DNA of 64,000 bases, taken from NCBI RefSeq assembly GCF_014205255.1, contig NZ_JACHNE010000001.1:1488001-1552000 (forward strand), given 5' to 3'. Source of the stretch: Streptomyces caelestis (lineage in GTDB: Bacteria; Actinomycetota; Actinomycetes; Streptomycetales; Streptomycetaceae). A model generated the notes under the pieces. It was given only the letters and a program-made list of their open reading frames with translations. It ran no database searches and had not been told where the DNA came from. Position numbers and translations under genes: made by a program. Shown one piece after another: positions 45,862-56,707 of this stretch (position 1 is its first letter; each line of letters starts with the position of its first letter).

Positions 45862-47269
45862 GCGCCAGGTACATCGCGTCGGTCCCGTGCCGGTGCGGCC
45901 ACAGCTGCACGTCGGGCCCCTCGCCGAGATCCGGTACGCCGGGCAGCAGCGGCCGGGCGTCGACGAGATCGGTGTCCGGGTACTGCTTGAGGACGTCGGC
46001 GACCACGGCCCTGGTCTCGGCGAGGTGCGGCGAACAGGTCGCGTAGCCGACGACGCCGCCGACCCGCACCGACTCCAGGGCGGTGCGCAGCAGGCCGCGC
46101 TGCAACGGCGCGAACCCCTCCAGGTCCTCCGGCCGACGCCGCCAGCGTGCCTCGGGGCGGCGCCGCAAGGCACCGAGCCCGGTGCACGGCACGTCGACCA
46201 GCACGCGGTCGAAGCTGCCGGGCCGCCACGCCGGACGCGTCCCGTCCGCGGCGATCACCTGGTACGGCCCGGGATTTCCGTCCAGCGCCCTGGCCACGAG
46301 CCCGGCCCGGTGGACCTGCTTCTCGGAGGCGACGAGCAGCGCGCCCCGCTGGGCCGCGAGGGCACCGAGCAGCGCGGCCTTGCCGCCGGGCCCCGCACAC
46401 CCGTCCAGCCACCGCCGGTCGGGCCCGTCCAGCGGCGCGTTGGCAAGAGCGAGCGCCACGAGCTGGCTGCCCTCGTCCTGCACGCCCGCACGTCCGTCCC
46501 GTACGGCCGCGACGGCGCCCGGCTCACCGCCCTCGGTCAGCCGCACGGCGTACGGCGACCAGTGCCCCGGCACGGCGGCGTCCTCTTCGAGCAGTTCCTC
46601 GGCGGTGGCCCGACCGGGCCGCGCCACCAGGGTCACCTCGGGCCGCTCGTTGTCGGCGCGCAGCAGGTCCTCGATGCCGGAGCGACCTCCGCCGAGGGAG
46701 TCCCACAGCGCGGACACGACCCACCGCGGATGCGAGTGGACGACGGCGAGATGGTCCTCGGGATCCTCGTCGTAGGCCGGCGCGATCCGCTCCAGCCAGC
46801 CGTCCAGATCGTGCTGCGCCACCTTCCGCAGCACGGCGTTGACGAACTTGGCCCGCCCGTCGCCGAGCACGACCCGCGCGAGCTCGACCGTGGCGGACAC
46901 GGCCGCGTGCGTCGGGATCCGCGTCCCGAGCAGCTGATGCGCGCCGAGACTCAGCACGTCCAGCACCGGCGGGTCGACCTCCCGCAGCGGCCGGTCCACG
47001 CAGGCCGAGACGACCGCGTCGTACGTCCCCTGCCACCGCAGCGTCCCGTACACCAGCTCGGTGGCGAGCGCCGCGTCCCGGGCGTCGAACTTCTCGGGGC
47101 CCTCCTGCTCCCGCGCCTTGCGCAACAGCGGCGGCAGAACGAGGTTGGCGTAGGCGTCCCGCTCGTCCACGGCCCTCAGCGCCTCGAAGGCGAGGATGCG
47201 GACGGGGTCCTTCTTGGGCCGACGGTAGGGCTTGCCGGACGTACGGGGCCGACGGGGCTGGTCGCTCAC
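45842..47269 (-). CDS. rsmB: 16S rRNA (cytosine-967-C5)-methyltransferase
   Basis: Methylates C967 of 16S rRNA with SAM. It has 475 residues: an N-terminal NusB-like RNA-binding domain (about 20-165) and a C-terminal Rossmann methyltransferase domain. The SAM site is DGCAGPGGKAALLGA; the two catalytic cysteines lie in VDVPCTGLG and YATCSPH. The GTG at 47269 is not preceded by a strong ribosome binding site. It follows fmt by 69 bases on the same strand, a common pairing. Confidence 0.96.
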   Translation of the reverse strand: MSDQPRRPRTSGKPYRRPKKDPVRILAFEALRAVDERDAYANLVLPPLLRKAREQEGPEKFDARDAALATELVYGTLRWQGTYDAVVSACVDRPLREVDPPVLDVLSLGAHQLLGTRIPTHAAVSATVELARVVLGDGRAKFVNAVLRKVAQHDLDGWLERIAPAYDEDPEDHLAVVHSHPRWVVSALWDSLGGGRSGIEDLLRADNERPEVTLVARPGRATAEELLEEDAAVPGHWSPYAVRLTEGGEPGAVAAVRDGRAGVQDEGSQLVALALANAPLDGPDRRWLDGCAGPGGKAALLGALAAQRGALLVASEKQVHRAGLVARALDGNPGPYQVIAADGTRPAWRPGSFDRVLVDVPCTGLGALRRRPEARWRRRPEDLEGFAPLQRGLLRTALESVRVGGVVGYATCSPHLAETRAVVADVLKQYPDTDLVDARPLLPGVPDLGEGPDVQLWPHRHGTDAMYLALIRRTG

Positions 47270-47338
47270 GAAAAAGGTGCTCCGGGTGTGAGAAGAAGTG
47301 CGCCGTCCAGCCTACGCCGCCCCGGACGTGCCGCTGTG

Positions 47339-48271
47339 TCAGCCCCCGAGCCGCTCGCCCTCGGTGATCCGCACCCCGCGTGCCCAGTCCGCCGCCCGCA
47401 TCGGCTTCTTGCCCTGGGCCTGCACCCAGATCAGCTCCACGGCGTGCGAGCCGGTGCCGACGTACACGTTGTTCTTCCCGGCGGAGATCTGCCCCGGGGC
47501 GAGATCCGTCCGGTCCGGTACGGGGGTGGCCTGGATGGGCTTGAGCCGCTCACCGCGGAACGTGGTCCACGCGCCGGGAGCAGGGGTGCAGCCCCGGACC
47601 ATCCGGTCGACGCGCAGCGCGGGGGCGTTCCAGTCGATGCGGGCGTCCTCGACGTTGACCTTCGGGGCCAGGCTGACCCCCTCGGCCGGCTGAGGTACGG
47701 CCTTCAGCGTGCCGTCCTCGATCCCGTCCATGGTCGCCGCGAGCAGCCCGGCACCGGCGAAGGCCAGCCGCGTCAGCAGATCCCCGCTGGTGTCGGTGGG
47801 CCGGATCTCCTCGGTGACCGTCCCGTACACCGGCCCGGAGTCGAGCCCCTCCTCGATCAGGAACGTGGAGGCGCCGGTGATCTCGTCCCCGGCCATGATG
47901 GCGTGCTGCACGGGCGCGGCCCCGCGCCAGGCCGGCAGCAGGGAGAAGTGCAGATTGACCCAGCCGTGCACGGGGATGTCGAGGGCGACCCGGGGCAGCA
48001 GCGCGCCATAGGCGACGACGGGGCAGCAGTCCGGCCCGATCTCCCGCAGCCGCTCCAGGAACTCGGGGTCCTTCGGCTTCGCCGGCTTCAGCACTTCGAT
48101 CCCGGCCTCCTCCGCCCGCTCGGCGACGGGCGACGCGACGAGCCTGCGCCCCCGCCCGGCCGGCGCGTCCGGCCGCGTGACGACGGCGGCCACCTCGTGC
48201 CGCCCGGAGGCGAGAAGAGCGTCCAGAGCGGGAACGGCGACCTCGGGTGTACCGGCGAAGACGAGCTTCAT
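47339..48271 (-). CDS. fmt: methionyl-tRNA formyltransferase
   Basis: Formylates the initiator Met-tRNA with 10-formyl-THF. It has 310 residues. The N-terminal domain carries the catalytic asparagine-histidine region [18 protein letters not shown] and the SLLPxxRG signature; the C-terminal OB-like domain binds tRNA. ATG 48271 starts the fold directly (MKLVFAGT); the frame is open upstream. Head of the fmt-rsmB unit. Confidence 0.97.
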   Translation of the reverse strand: MKLVFAGTPEVAVPALDALLASGRHEVAAVVTRPDAPAGRGRRLVASPVAERAEEAGIEVLKPAKPKDPEFLERLREIGPDCCPVVAYGALLPRVALDIPVHGWVNLHFSLLPAWRGAAPVQHAIMAGDEITGASTFLIEEGLDSGPVYGTVTEEIRPTDTSGDLLTRLAFAGAGLLAATMDGIEDGTLKAVPQPAEGVSLAPKVNVEDARIDWNAPALRVDRMVRGCTPAPGAWTTFRGERLKPIQATPVPDRTDLAPGQISAGKNNVYVGTGSHAVELIWVQAQGKKPMRAADWARGVRITEGERLGG

Positions 48272-49140
<869 letters not shown>

Positions 49141-49158
49141 GCCACCCCTGCCCGTGTC

Positions 49159-49189
49159 CTGCCCTCCCGGAACACCTCCGGGAGGGCAG
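49159..49189. terminator. bidirectional hairpin terminator
   Basis: A 12 bp stem (49159-49170 pairing with 49178-49189) and a seven-base loop between the convergent HTH and priA genes. No T-run. Confidence 0.8.
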
Positions 49190-49216
49190 CGGCGTCTACG
49201 GACGCTGACCAAGGAC

Positions 49217-51376
49217 TCACCCGATGTCAGCCGGATCGATCCGCACCCAAATCCCACTGCCACTGCCGCTGCCACTCCCCCGAGCCATCCGCGCAGCCTG
49301 CGCAGCTTTCAGCGCGGCGGCCAGCGCGGCGCCCTTCCCCGGTGGCACCCGGATCAGCGCCCGCTCCCACTGCTCCCCGGGCGGCGGCGCACCCGCCCGC
49401 CGCGGTCGGCCCGCGGCGAGGACGGGCAACGGAACCGGCCCCAGCATCTCGGCCTCCGGCGGCAGTTCGGCCGCGTGCAGAAACTCGGCCACCGCTTCCA
49501 CCGGCCCCGACACGGCCGCCATCCGCGACACCGGCGGAAAACCGAGCTCGGCCCGCTCGGCGAGTTCCCGCACCGCGTGACCGACGGGGTCCCACCGTAC
49601 GAGCGCCTGGACGGGCCGCAGCGTCGGCTCGGCCACGACCACCACCGTGCCGCCGGCCGGCTGCGGCCGGACGAGCGACGCGGCCGCGATCCACCGCCGC
49701 AGCGCGTCCTCCCCGGCCCGTAGATCGGGCCGCCCGAGCATGGCCCACCCGTCCAGCAGCAGTGCCGCCGCGTAGCCGCCCTCGGCGACGGGCTCGGCCC
49801 CCGGCGTGCTCACCACCAGCGCGGGCGCCCCCGGCACCGTGTCGAGCACGTGTTCACGACCCGAGGTCCGCACGGGAACGGCGGGGAAGGCCCGTCCGAG
49901 TTCCTCGGCGGTCCGCCGCGCGCCCACCACCGAGGCGCGCAGCCGGAAGGCACCGCACTCCGGGCAGTGCCAGCCGCCCTCCTCACGGCCGCACCACCCG
50001 CAGCACAACGCGCCGCCGTCCCGCGTTTCCAGCGGCCCGGAGCAGTGCCGGCACCGCGCCGGTGCCCGGCAGTTGGCGCACGCCATGCGCGGCACGTATC
50101 CCCGCCGGGGCACCTGCACCAGCACCGGGCCGTGTCGCAGGCCCTCTCTGGCGACCTGCCAGGCGAGGGTCGGCAGCCGGGCGGCACGGGCGGCCTCGTC
50201 CCGCGTGAGGTCCCCGTCCCCGACGGTGCGGACGAGCGGAGCGGCGGCGCGTACCTGCTCACGCCCGGCGACCAGCGGGCGCGCCCAGCCGCTCTCGACG
50301 AGCTGCGCGGCCTCCACCGTGCAACCCCAGCTGCCCAGCAGGAAGCCGCACTTGTCCTGGGCGGCCCGCAGCAGCAGCACCTCGCGTGCGTGGGGCTGCG
50401 GGGCGTGCTGCTCGCTGTGGCTGTCGTCCCCGTCGTCCCAGATGGCGACCAGCCCGAGGTCCTGGACCGGCGCGAACATCGCGGCCCGGGTCCCGATCAC
50501 GGCCCGTACGGAGCCCCGCCGGACCGCGAGCCACTGCGCGTACCGCTTCTCGGGACCCGCGTCGGCGGTGAGCACCGCGTGCCGTCCCTCCCCCAGCAGG
50601 GCTGTCAGGGCGGCGTCGACCCGCGCGACCGCCCGCCCGTCGGGCAGGACGGCGAGGGCCCCGCGGCCGGAGGCCAGCGTCGCCACGACGGCCCGGGCCA
50701 GTTCCTCGCTCCACTCCGAGCCGGGCAGCGCGTTCCACACGGCCCGTGGCGCACCGCCGGAGGCCAGCGACTCCACGAAGGCCGCTCCCCGCTCGTACCG
50801 CTGCCAGGAGCCCGTCTCGGGCGCCGGGGGCGGCGGCAGCGGTGCGGGCGAGGGGCGCTGCTCGGCCCGGGCGTTGCGCGGCGGCACGGCGAGCTGCAGG
50901 ACGTCGGCGAGGCTGCCCGCGTACCGGTCGGCGACCGCACGGGCCAGTCCCAGCAGTTCCTCGCTGAGCACCCGCTCGGGCGACACGACCTGGGCGAGGG
51001 CGGCCAGCGGTCCCGAGTAGTCGGACTCGTCCAGCCGCTCGACGAGGAACCCGTCGATCAGCCCGCCGCCCTCGCGCCGCCCTTCCCGCACCCGGTGCCG
51101 ACCGGCCCCGAACCGCACCCGCACCCGCACGCCCGGCTGGGCCTGCTCGTCCAGCTCCTCGGGCACGGCGTAGTCGAAGTACCGGTCGAGATGGAGCACG
51201 CCCTTGTCGACGAGCACCCGCGCGACGGGCAGGTCCTTGGCGAGCGCGGCCCCCCGCCAGGTCCGCGGCTTGGCCCGGGGCGTCCGGGCCTTCCGCACGC
51301 TCTCCCGGATGAGCGCGAGCTGCTCGGGCGGCGCGCCCTGCGCACCGCCGTCCGCCTGTTCGTTCTCGCTGCTCAC
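49217..51376 (-). CDS. priA: primosomal protein N' (PriA), actinobacterial form
   Basis: Replication-restart protein of about 719 residues. It has the N-terminal DNA-binding domain, a helicase-like core and the zinc cluster ACANCRAPARC ... CCGWCGREE ... CPECG. The Walker A loop is not GxxGSGKT but GALAVLPDGRA, and the DEEH box reads DDGDDSH, so ATPase activity is doubtful, as in other actinobacteria. GTG 51376 is chosen because the upstream codons (TTT, GGT, AAT) are atypical. The C-terminus has a short Gly-Ser repeat. Confidence 0.9.
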   Translation of the reverse strand: MSSENEQADGGAQGAPPEQLALIRESVRKARTPRAKPRTWRGAALAKDLPVARVLVDKGVLHLDRYFDYAVPEELDEQAQPGVRVRVRFGAGRHRVREGRREGGGLIDGFLVERLDESDYSGPLAALAQVVSPERVLSEELLGLARAVADRYAGSLADVLQLAVPPRNARAEQRPSPAPLPPPPAPETGSWQRYERGAAFVESLASGGAPRAVWNALPGSEWSEELARAVVATLASGRGALAVLPDGRAVARVDAALTALLGEGRHAVLTADAGPEKRYAQWLAVRRGSVRAVIGTRAAMFAPVQDLGLVAIWDDGDDSHSEQHAPQPHAREVLLLRAAQDKCGFLLGSWGCTVEAAQLVESGWARPLVAGREQVRAAAPLVRTVGDGDLTRDEAARAARLPTLAWQVAREGLRHGPVLVQVPRRGYVPRMACANCRAPARCRHCSGPLETRDGGALCCGWCGREEGGWHCPECGAFRLRASVVGARRTAEELGRAFPAVPVRTSGREHVLDTVPGAPALVVSTPGAEPVAEGGYAAALLLDGWAMLGRPDLRAGEDALRRWIAAASLVRPQPAGGTVVVVAEPTLRPVQALVRWDPVGHAVRELAERAELGFPPVSRMAAVSGPVEAVAEFLHAAELPPEAEMLGPVPLPVLAAGRPRRAGAPPPGEQWERALIRVPPGKGAALAAALKAAQAARMARGSGSGSGSGIWVRIDPADIG

Positions 51377-51463
51377 GCTTGCATTCTTACCAAACACCAC
51401 TGACATCCGACGGCGCCCGAGTACCCGTCTCGCCCGCACACCGGACGCACACCGGACGCACGA

Positions 51464-51497
51464 CGAGGCCCGGCGCCCCGAAGGGTGCCGGGCCTCG
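51464..51497 (-). terminator. hairpin terminator after metK
   Basis: An 11 bp stem CGAGGCCCGGC/GCCGGGCCTCG extended by GCCC/GGGT pairing, about 50 bases beyond the metK stop. Confidence 0.8.
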
Positions 51498-51548
51498 CGA
51501 GGTACCGCGACGGCGTCGGGCCCACGGCCCCGCCGTCTTCCCGGGGAC

Positions 51549-52757
51549 TTACAGGCCCACGGCCTTGCGCAGCGCGTCCACGCGGTCCGTCCGCTCCCAG
51601 GTGAAGTCGGGAATCTCGCGGCCGAAGTGGCCGTACGCCGCCGTCTGGGAGTAGATCGGGCGGAGCAGGTCGAGGTCGCGGATGATGGCGGCCGGACGGA
51701 GGTCGAAGACCTCGTCGATCGCCTTCTCGATCTTCTCCGTGTCGACCTTGGCGGTGCCGAAGGTCTCGACGAACAGACCGACCGGCTCGGCCTTGCCGAT
51801 GGCGTACGCCACCTGGACCTCGCAGCGGGTGGCGAGACCCGCGGCGACCACGTTCTTGGCGACCCAGCGCATCGCGTACGCCGCGGAACGGTCGACCTTG
51901 GACGGGTCCTTGCCGGAGAAGGCACCGCCGCCGTGGCGGGCCATGCCGCCGTAGGTGTCGATGATGATCTTGCGGCCGGTCAGGCCCGCGTCACCCATCG
52001 GGCCGCCGATCTCGAAGCGGCCGGTGGGGTTGACCAGGAGGCGGTAGTTCTCCGTGTCGAGCTTGATGCCCTCGTCGAGCAGCGCCTTCAGCTCCGGGTC
52101 GACGACGAACTCCTTGATGTCCGGAGCCAGGAGCGAGTCCAGGTCGATGTCGGAGGCGTGCTGGGAGGAGACCACGACGGTGTCCAGGCGGACCGCCTTG
52201 TCGCCGTCGTACTCGATGGTGACCTGCGTCTTGCCGTCCGGGCGCAGGTAGGGGATCGTGCCGTTCTTGCGCACGTCGGACAGGCGCTTCGACAGGCGGT
52301 GCGCCAGGAAGATCGGCAGCGGCATCAGCGTCGGCGTCTCGTCCGTCGCGTAGCCGAACATCAGGCCCTGGTCGCCTGCGCCCTGCTTGTCGAGCTCGTC
52401 CTCGTCGCCCTCGACACGGGACTCGTACGCCGTGTCCACGCCCTGGGCGATGTCCGGCGACTGCGCCCCGATCGACACCGAAACGCCGCAGGAGGCGCCG
52501 TCGAAGCCCTTCTTCGAGGAGTCGTAGCCGATTTCGAGGATCTTGCTCCGGACCAGCGTCGCGATGTCCGCGTACGTCTTGGTCGTGACCTCGCCGGCCA
52601 CGTGCACCAGGCCGGTCGTGATCAGGGTTTCGACGGCGACCCGGGAGGTCGGGTCCTCGCGGAGCAGCGCGTCGAGAATGGTGTCGCTGATCTGGTCAGC
52701 GATCTTGTCGGGGTGACCCTCGGTCACGGACTCCGAGGTGAACAAGCGACGGGACAC
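51549..52757 (-). CDS. metK: S-adenosylmethionine synthetase
   Basis: Makes SAM from methionine and ATP. The protein has 402 residues, the normal length. [12 protein letters not shown], the methionine/ATP site [12 protein letters not shown], and the P-loop-like [19 protein letters not shown] are intact. GTG 52757 follows AGGGAG. The 237 bases upstream separate it from coaBC and must hold its promoter; no SAM riboswitch is visible. In Streptomyces, extra SAM stimulates antibiotic production. Confidence 0.98.
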   Translation of the reverse strand: MSRRLFTSESVTEGHPDKIADQISDTILDALLREDPTSRVAVETLITTGLVHVAGEVTTKTYADIATLVRSKILEIGYDSSKKGFDGASCGVSVSIGAQSPDIAQGVDTAYESRVEGDEDELDKQGAGDQGLMFGYATDETPTLMPLPIFLAHRLSKRLSDVRKNGTIPYLRPDGKTQVTIEYDGDKAVRLDTVVVSSQHASDIDLDSLLAPDIKEFVVDPELKALLDEGIKLDTENYRLLVNPTGRFEIGGPMGDAGLTGRKIIIDTYGGMARHGGGAFSGKDPSKVDRSAAYAMRWVAKNVVAAGLATRCEVQVAYAIGKAEPVGLFVETFGTAKVDTEKIEKAIDEVFDLRPAAIIRDLDLLRPIYSQTAAYGHFGREIPDFTWERTDRVDALRKAVGL

Positions 52758-52994
52758 AACGCTCCCTGGGGTTGCAGCGGCTGCTGGCTGATCATTGGCG
52801 GACGGCGGGGGCTGCACCCGGCGCCGTCCGTGGAACAGTTTATCGGTCACGCTTCGGCCACGGCCCACCTGTCTCGCCACTCGGAAGTGCTGTGACCTGC
52901 GGCACGGGCATTCTGCCCAATGCCGTGCTGCGTTGGCCAGAGGCGCCACGCCCCGATCGGCCGGGTTTCACGGGTGCGCAGAGCGACTGAAACA

Positions 52995-54197
52995 TCAGCG
53001 GAGGCGCTCGACCACCAGGCCCCACACGGTTTCGGCCAGGGCTTCCTTGGGGCCGTGGGGCACCGCGGTCTCGCTGCCGTCGGCGCCGAGGACGACGGCC
53101 TCGTTCTCCTCGGAACCGAAGGTCCTGCTCTCCCCCACCTCGTTCACCACCAGCAGATCGCAGCCCTTGCGCTTCAGTTTGGCGCGGCCGTTGGCGAGCA
53201 CGTCGTCGGTCTCCGCCGCGAAGCCGACGATCACCTGCTCGGGGCGCGAGCGGCCGGCGGAGATCTCCGCGAGGATGTCCGGATTCCGTACCAGGGTGAT
53301 CGGCTCCGGCTCCTGGTCGTCCTTCTTCTTGATCTTCCCGGCCGCGTACACCGCCGGGCGGAAGTCCGCCACCGCGGCCGCCATGACCACCGCGTCGGCG
53401 TCGGCGGAGGCCTTCAGCACCGCCTCGCGCAGCTGCACGGCCGTGCCGACGGGGACGACGTCCACGCCGGCCGGGTCGGGCAGGGCGCTGTTGGCCGCGA
53501 TCAGCGTGACGCGAGCGCCACGGGCGGCCGCGGTGCGGGCGAGGGCGTAGCCCTGCTTGCCGGAGGAGCGGTTGCCGAGGAACCGGACGGGGTCCAGGGG
53601 CTCGCGGGTGCCGCCGGCGCTGACCACGACATGCCGGCCCTTCAGGTCGGGCTCGGTCACGCCCCGGGCGAGCACCCGGCGGCAGACCTCGAAGATCTCG
53701 CCCGGGTCGGGCAGCCGGCCCTTGCCGGTGTCGACGCCGGTGAGGCGGCCCACGGCCGGTTCGATGACGAGGGCGCCGCGGCGGCGCAGCGTCGCCACGT
53801 TCTCCTGGGTGGCCGGGTGCTCCCACATCTCCGTGTGCATGGCGGGGGCGAAGACGACCGGGCAGCGGGCGGTGAGCAGGGTGTTGGTGAGGAGGTCGTC
53901 GGCGAGGCCGTGGGCCGCCTTGGCGAGCATGTCGGCGGTGGCGGGGGCGACGACGACCAGGTCGGCGTGCTGTCCGATGCGGACGTGCGGGACCTCGTGC
54001 ACGTCGTCCCACACCTCGGTGGAGACCGGGTTTCCGGAGAGCGCGGACCAGGTGGCGGCGCCGACGAAGTGCAGGGCGGAGGCGGTGGGCACCACGCGCA
54101 CCTCATGGCCCGACTCCGTCAGCCGCCGCAGCAGCTCACAGGCCTTGTACGCGGCGATGCCGCCACTGACCCCCAGAACGACCTTCGGCTTGTCCAC
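52995..54197 (-). CDS. coaBC: bifunctional phosphopantothenoylcysteine decarboxylase/synthetase
   Basis: Two steps of coenzyme A synthesis. The protein has 400 residues. The N-terminal flavin domain (CoaC, about 1-180) holds the catalytic histidine in WDDVHEVPHVRIG and the proline-asparagine-type loop PAMHTEMWEHP (active-site PAMN-type motif). The C-terminal CoaB domain has SAGGTREPLDPVRFLGNRSSGKQG and AAAVADFRP. GTG 54197 follows GGGGAGAG. It lies downstream of rpoZ, separated by a strong hairpin. Confidence 0.96.
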   Translation of the reverse strand: MDKPKVVLGVSGGIAAYKACELLRRLTESGHEVRVVPTASALHFVGAATWSALSGNPVSTEVWDDVHEVPHVRIGQHADLVVVAPATADMLAKAAHGLADDLLTNTLLTARCPVVFAPAMHTEMWEHPATQENVATLRRRGALVIEPAVGRLTGVDTGKGRLPDPGEIFEVCRRVLARGVTEPDLKGRHVVVSAGGTREPLDPVRFLGNRSSGKQGYALARTAAARGARVTLIAANSALPDPAGVDVVPVGTAVQLREAVLKASADADAVVMAAAVADFRPAVYAAGKIKKKDDQEPEPITLVRNPDILAEISAGRSRPEQVIVGFAAETDDVLANGRAKLKRKGCDLLVVNEVGESRTFGSEENEAVVLGADGSETAVPHGPKEALAETVWGLVVERLR

Positions 54198-54247
54198 GTC
54201 TCTCCCCGGACCTCGGCAACCGGCACACCGTACGACTCCATGACACA

Positions 54248-54282
54248 CCACAGGCCCGGCAGTCGGCCTGCCGGGCCTGTGG
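54248..54282 (-). terminator. strong hairpin between rpoZ and coaBC
   Basis: A perfect 15 bp stem (54248-54262 pairing with 54268-54282) with a five-base loop, 30 bases beyond the rpoZ stop. No T-run. Probably ends or weakens the sIHF-gmk-rpoZ transcript. Confidence 0.8.
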
Positions 54283-54311
54283 AAAAGTCAGCGTCACGCT
54301 GCAAACAGCAC

Positions 54312-54584
54312 TTACTGCGCCGGGCCCTCGACGGCCTCGGACGTCAGCAGCCCCGCGTTGATCTCGCGCAGGGCGATCGAGAGCGGCTTCTCGTGGACGT
54401 GGGTGTCGACGAGAGGACCGACGTACTCGAGGAGACCCTCGCCGAGCTGCGAGTAGTACGCGTTGATCTGGCGGGCCCGCTTGGCCGCGTAGATCACGAG
54501 GCTGTACTTCGAGTCGGTGGCCTCGAGGAGCTCGTCGATCGGCGGGTTGATGATGCCCTCGGGCGCGGAGATGGAAGAGGACAC
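54312..54584 (-). CDS. rpoZ: RNA polymerase omega subunit
   Basis: Small subunit that helps assemble RNA polymerase by binding the beta-prime C-terminus. It has 90 residues. [19 protein letters not shown] and [13 protein letters not shown] are the conserved omega segments. GTG 54584 follows GGAAGG. It lies 70 bases after gmk, as in most actinobacteria. In S. coelicolor omega is needed for normal differentiation and antibiotic production. Confidence 0.96.
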   Translation of the reverse strand: MSSSISAPEGIINPPIDELLEATDSKYSLVIYAAKRARQINAYYSQLGEGLLEYVGPLVDTHVHEKPLSIALREINAGLLTSEAVEGPAQ

Positions 54585-54654
54585 GCTCTACCTTCCGATG
54601 GATGGGAAAGATTCTGTCGGGGTGATCAGCGAACCCGGAAACGGTCAGCGATGG

Positions 54655-55212
54655 TCACACGACGTCCACCAAGGCTAGCAGCTCGCGAGCCACGTCCTCG
54701 ACGGAGGTGTTGACCAGGGTCGTATCGAACTCGGGCTCGGCGGCCAGCTCGGTCTTCGCCGCCTGGAGCCTGCGCTCGATCACCTCGGGCGGTTCGGTGC
54801 CCCGCCCGGTGAGTCTGCGCACCAGCTCCTCCCAGGAGGGGGGAGCCAGGAACACCAGCTGGGCCTCGGGCATCGACTCCCGGACCAGACGGGCGCCCTG
54901 GAGGTCGATCTCGAGGAGTACGGGCTCGCCCTTCTCCAAACGCTCCTGCACGGCCGCACGCGGCGTGCCGTAGCGGTTGCCGGCGAACTCGGCCCACTCC
55001 AGCAGTTCGCCGTTGGCGATCAGCTTGTCCATCTCGTCGTCGCTGACGAAGAAGTAGTGGACTCCCTGCTTCTCGCCGGGGCGGGGCTTGCGGGTCGTCG
55101 CCGAGACCGAGAGCCAGACCTCGGGGTGTTCCTTGCGCATATGGGCGACGACCGTGCTCTTGCCGACCCCGGAGGGGCCGGAGAGCACGGTCAGCCGCGG
55201 ACGTTCACTCAT
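54655..55212 (-). CDS. gmk: guanylate kinase
   Basis: Phosphorylates GMP to GDP. The protein has 185 residues. The P-loop GPSGVGKS lies at 12-19, [21 protein letters not shown] is the GMP-binding segment, and [10 protein letters not shown] is conserved. ATG 55212 starts the fold directly; the ribosome binding site is weak. It starts 58 bases after the sIHF stop. Confidence 0.97.
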   Translation of the reverse strand: MSERPRLTVLSGPSGVGKSTVVAHMRKEHPEVWLSVSATTRKPRPGEKQGVHYFFVSDDEMDKLIANGELLEWAEFAGNRYGTPRAAVQERLEKGEPVLLEIDLQGARLVRESMPEAQLVFLAPPSWEELVRRLTGRGTEPPEVIERRLQAAKTELAAEPEFDTTLVNTSVEDVARELLALVDVV

Positions 55213-55270
55213 GCAGCGATTATCCAGCAATCCCGGAGTGCCCGGGACTCGCTTCCCCGGAATGCCCGGT

Positions 55271-55594
55271 TCAGGAGCCGGTGCTGCCGAACTCGCGCTC
55301 CAGGGAGGCGATCTGGTTGGAACCGAGGCCGCGCACCCGACGGCTCTCGGAGATACCGAGTCGCTCCATGATCTGCTTGGCGCGGACCTTGCCCACGCCC
55401 GGGAGGGACTCCAGGAGGGCGGAGACCTTCATCTTGCCGATGACGTCGTTCTCCTGGCCCTGCTTGATGACCTCGTGAAGGGAGGCGCCGGAGTGCTTGA
55501 GTCGATTCTTGACCTCGGCCCGCTCCCGGCGAGCCGCGGCGGCCTTTTCGAGCGCGGCTGCGCGCTGTTCAGGGGTAAGGGGCGGAAGAGCCAC
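55271..55594 (-). CDS. sihF: Streptomyces integration host factor (sIHF)
   Basis: Nucleoid-associated protein of 107 residues, the length of S. coelicolor sIHF. It is mostly helical: a basic N-terminal helix (about 10-35), then the helix-hairpin-helix-like segment [19 protein letters not shown] and the end [17 protein letters not shown]. It binds DNA without strong sequence preference, affects supercoiling, sporulation and antibiotic production. GTG 55594 follows GAGGTG by about eight bases. Likely first gene of a unit with gmk and rpoZ. Confidence 0.96.
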   Translation of the reverse strand: MALPPLTPEQRAAALEKAAAARRERAEVKNRLKHSGASLHEVIKQGQENDVIGKMKVSALLESLPGVGKVRAKQIMERLGISESRRVRGLGSNQIASLEREFGSTGS

Positions 55595-55704
55595 GCCTAC
55601 GTCACCTCGGATGTCGAACTGTCGGATACGGACCGGTGAGGAACCTAGTCGCCCCACACCTGGGGAGCTACGAGCAACACGCTTCGCCCGTTCACTCTCG
55701 TCGG

Positions 55705-55733
55705 AGACTAGCGGGCAAGTCCGCCAGAGTCAG
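55705..55733 (-). promoter_or_regulatory. predicted vegetative promoter for sIHF-gmk-rpoZ
   Basis: On the minus strand CTGACT (55728-55733) and TAGTCT (55705-55710) are separated by exactly 17 bases, matching HrdB-type promoters. The start point would be about 100 bases before the sIHF GTG. Confidence 0.5.
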
Positions 55734-55861
55734 CGAGAACAGCGGAAAAGTCCTGGTCAGCCTTCATCTGAACGGACATTTAGGACATACTGCCCCGGAT
55801 TTGAGGATGTATTCAGACTCAAGCACGCCCCGGACCACTCATCGGAGGACTCCGGAAGAGG

Positions 55862-56707
55862 TCAGGAGGAGGTCACGGTGTGACGTATCTCCTTCGCGAA
55901 GCGCTCCGCGGCGTCACGCAGCGCGACCGCGTCGGGACCGTGGCGTAGCACTCCCCGGCTGACGTTCGGCACGACGTTGCGCACCGCCGCCCCGAAGACC
56001 CGGGGAAGATCGGCCGGCGTCGCCCCCTGGGCACCGATGCCGGGCGCGAGGAGCGGGCCGTTGATGTCCAGGTCGTACGACGACAGGTCACCGAGGGTCG
56101 CGCCGACGACCGCGCCGAAGGACCCCAGCGGCTCCTCCCCCGCGTTCTCGGCGGACAGGTGCGCGAGCATGGTCGCTCCGACGTTGCGGCCGTCGGACCG
56201 CACGGCGTGCTGCACCTCGCCGCCCTCCGGGTTGGAGGTCAGCGCCAGCACGAACAGCCCGGCGCCGCTCTCCCGCGCCAGCGCGACGGCCGGGCTCAGC
56301 GAGCCGTAGCCGAGGTAGGGCGAGACGGTCAGCGCGTCGGAGAACAGCGGCGCGTCCTTGTGCAGGAAGGACTCGGCGTACGCGGCCATGGTCGAGCCGA
56401 TGTCGCCGCGCTTGGCGTCCATCACGACCAGCGCGCCCGCGGCCCGCGCCTCGGCCACCGACTTCTCCAGGACGGCGACGCCCCGCGAGCCGAACCGCTC
56501 GAAGAACGCGCTCTGCGGCTTGAGCACGGCGACCCGGTCGGCCAGGGCCTCGACGACCGTGCGGCTGAACCGCTCCAGGCCCGCCACGTCGTCGTCGAGG
56601 CCCCACTCGGCGAGCAGGGAGGCGTGCGGGTCGATGCCGACGCAGAGCGGGCCGCGCTCGTCCATCGCCCGGCGCAGGCGGGCGCCGAAGGGTTCGGGAC
56701 CACTCAT
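55862..56707 (-). CDS. pyrF: orotidine-5'-phosphate decarboxylase, type 2
   Basis: Last step of UMP synthesis. The protein has 281 residues, typical of the actinobacterial type 2 enzyme. [14 protein letters not shown] contains the catalytic lysine-aspartate pair and [11 protein letters not shown] is the family start. Its ATG overlaps the pyrD stop (ATGA). Last gene of the operon. Confidence 0.97.
   Translation of the reverse strand: MSGPEPFGARLRRAMDERGPLCVGIDPHASLLAEWGLDDDVAGLERFSRTVVEALADRVAVLKPQSAFFERFGSRGVAVLEKSVAEARAAGALVVMDAKRGDIGSTMAAYAESFLHKDAPLFSDALTVSPYLGYGSLSPAVALARESGAGLFVLALTSNPEGGEVQHAVRSDGRNVGATMLAHLSAENAGEEPLGSFGAVVGATLGDLSSYDLDINGPLLAPGIGAQGATPADLPRVFGAAVRNVVPNVSRGVLRHGPDAVALRDAAERFAKEIRHTVTSS

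Noticed and set aside
49217-51376. Degenerate Walker A of PriA as a sign of decay
   Set aside because: Loss of the helicase motifs is general in actinobacterial PriA and the rest of the protein is well kept.
52758-52994. SAM riboswitch before metK
   Set aside because: None of the conserved SAM aptamer segments is visible in the 237-base leader.
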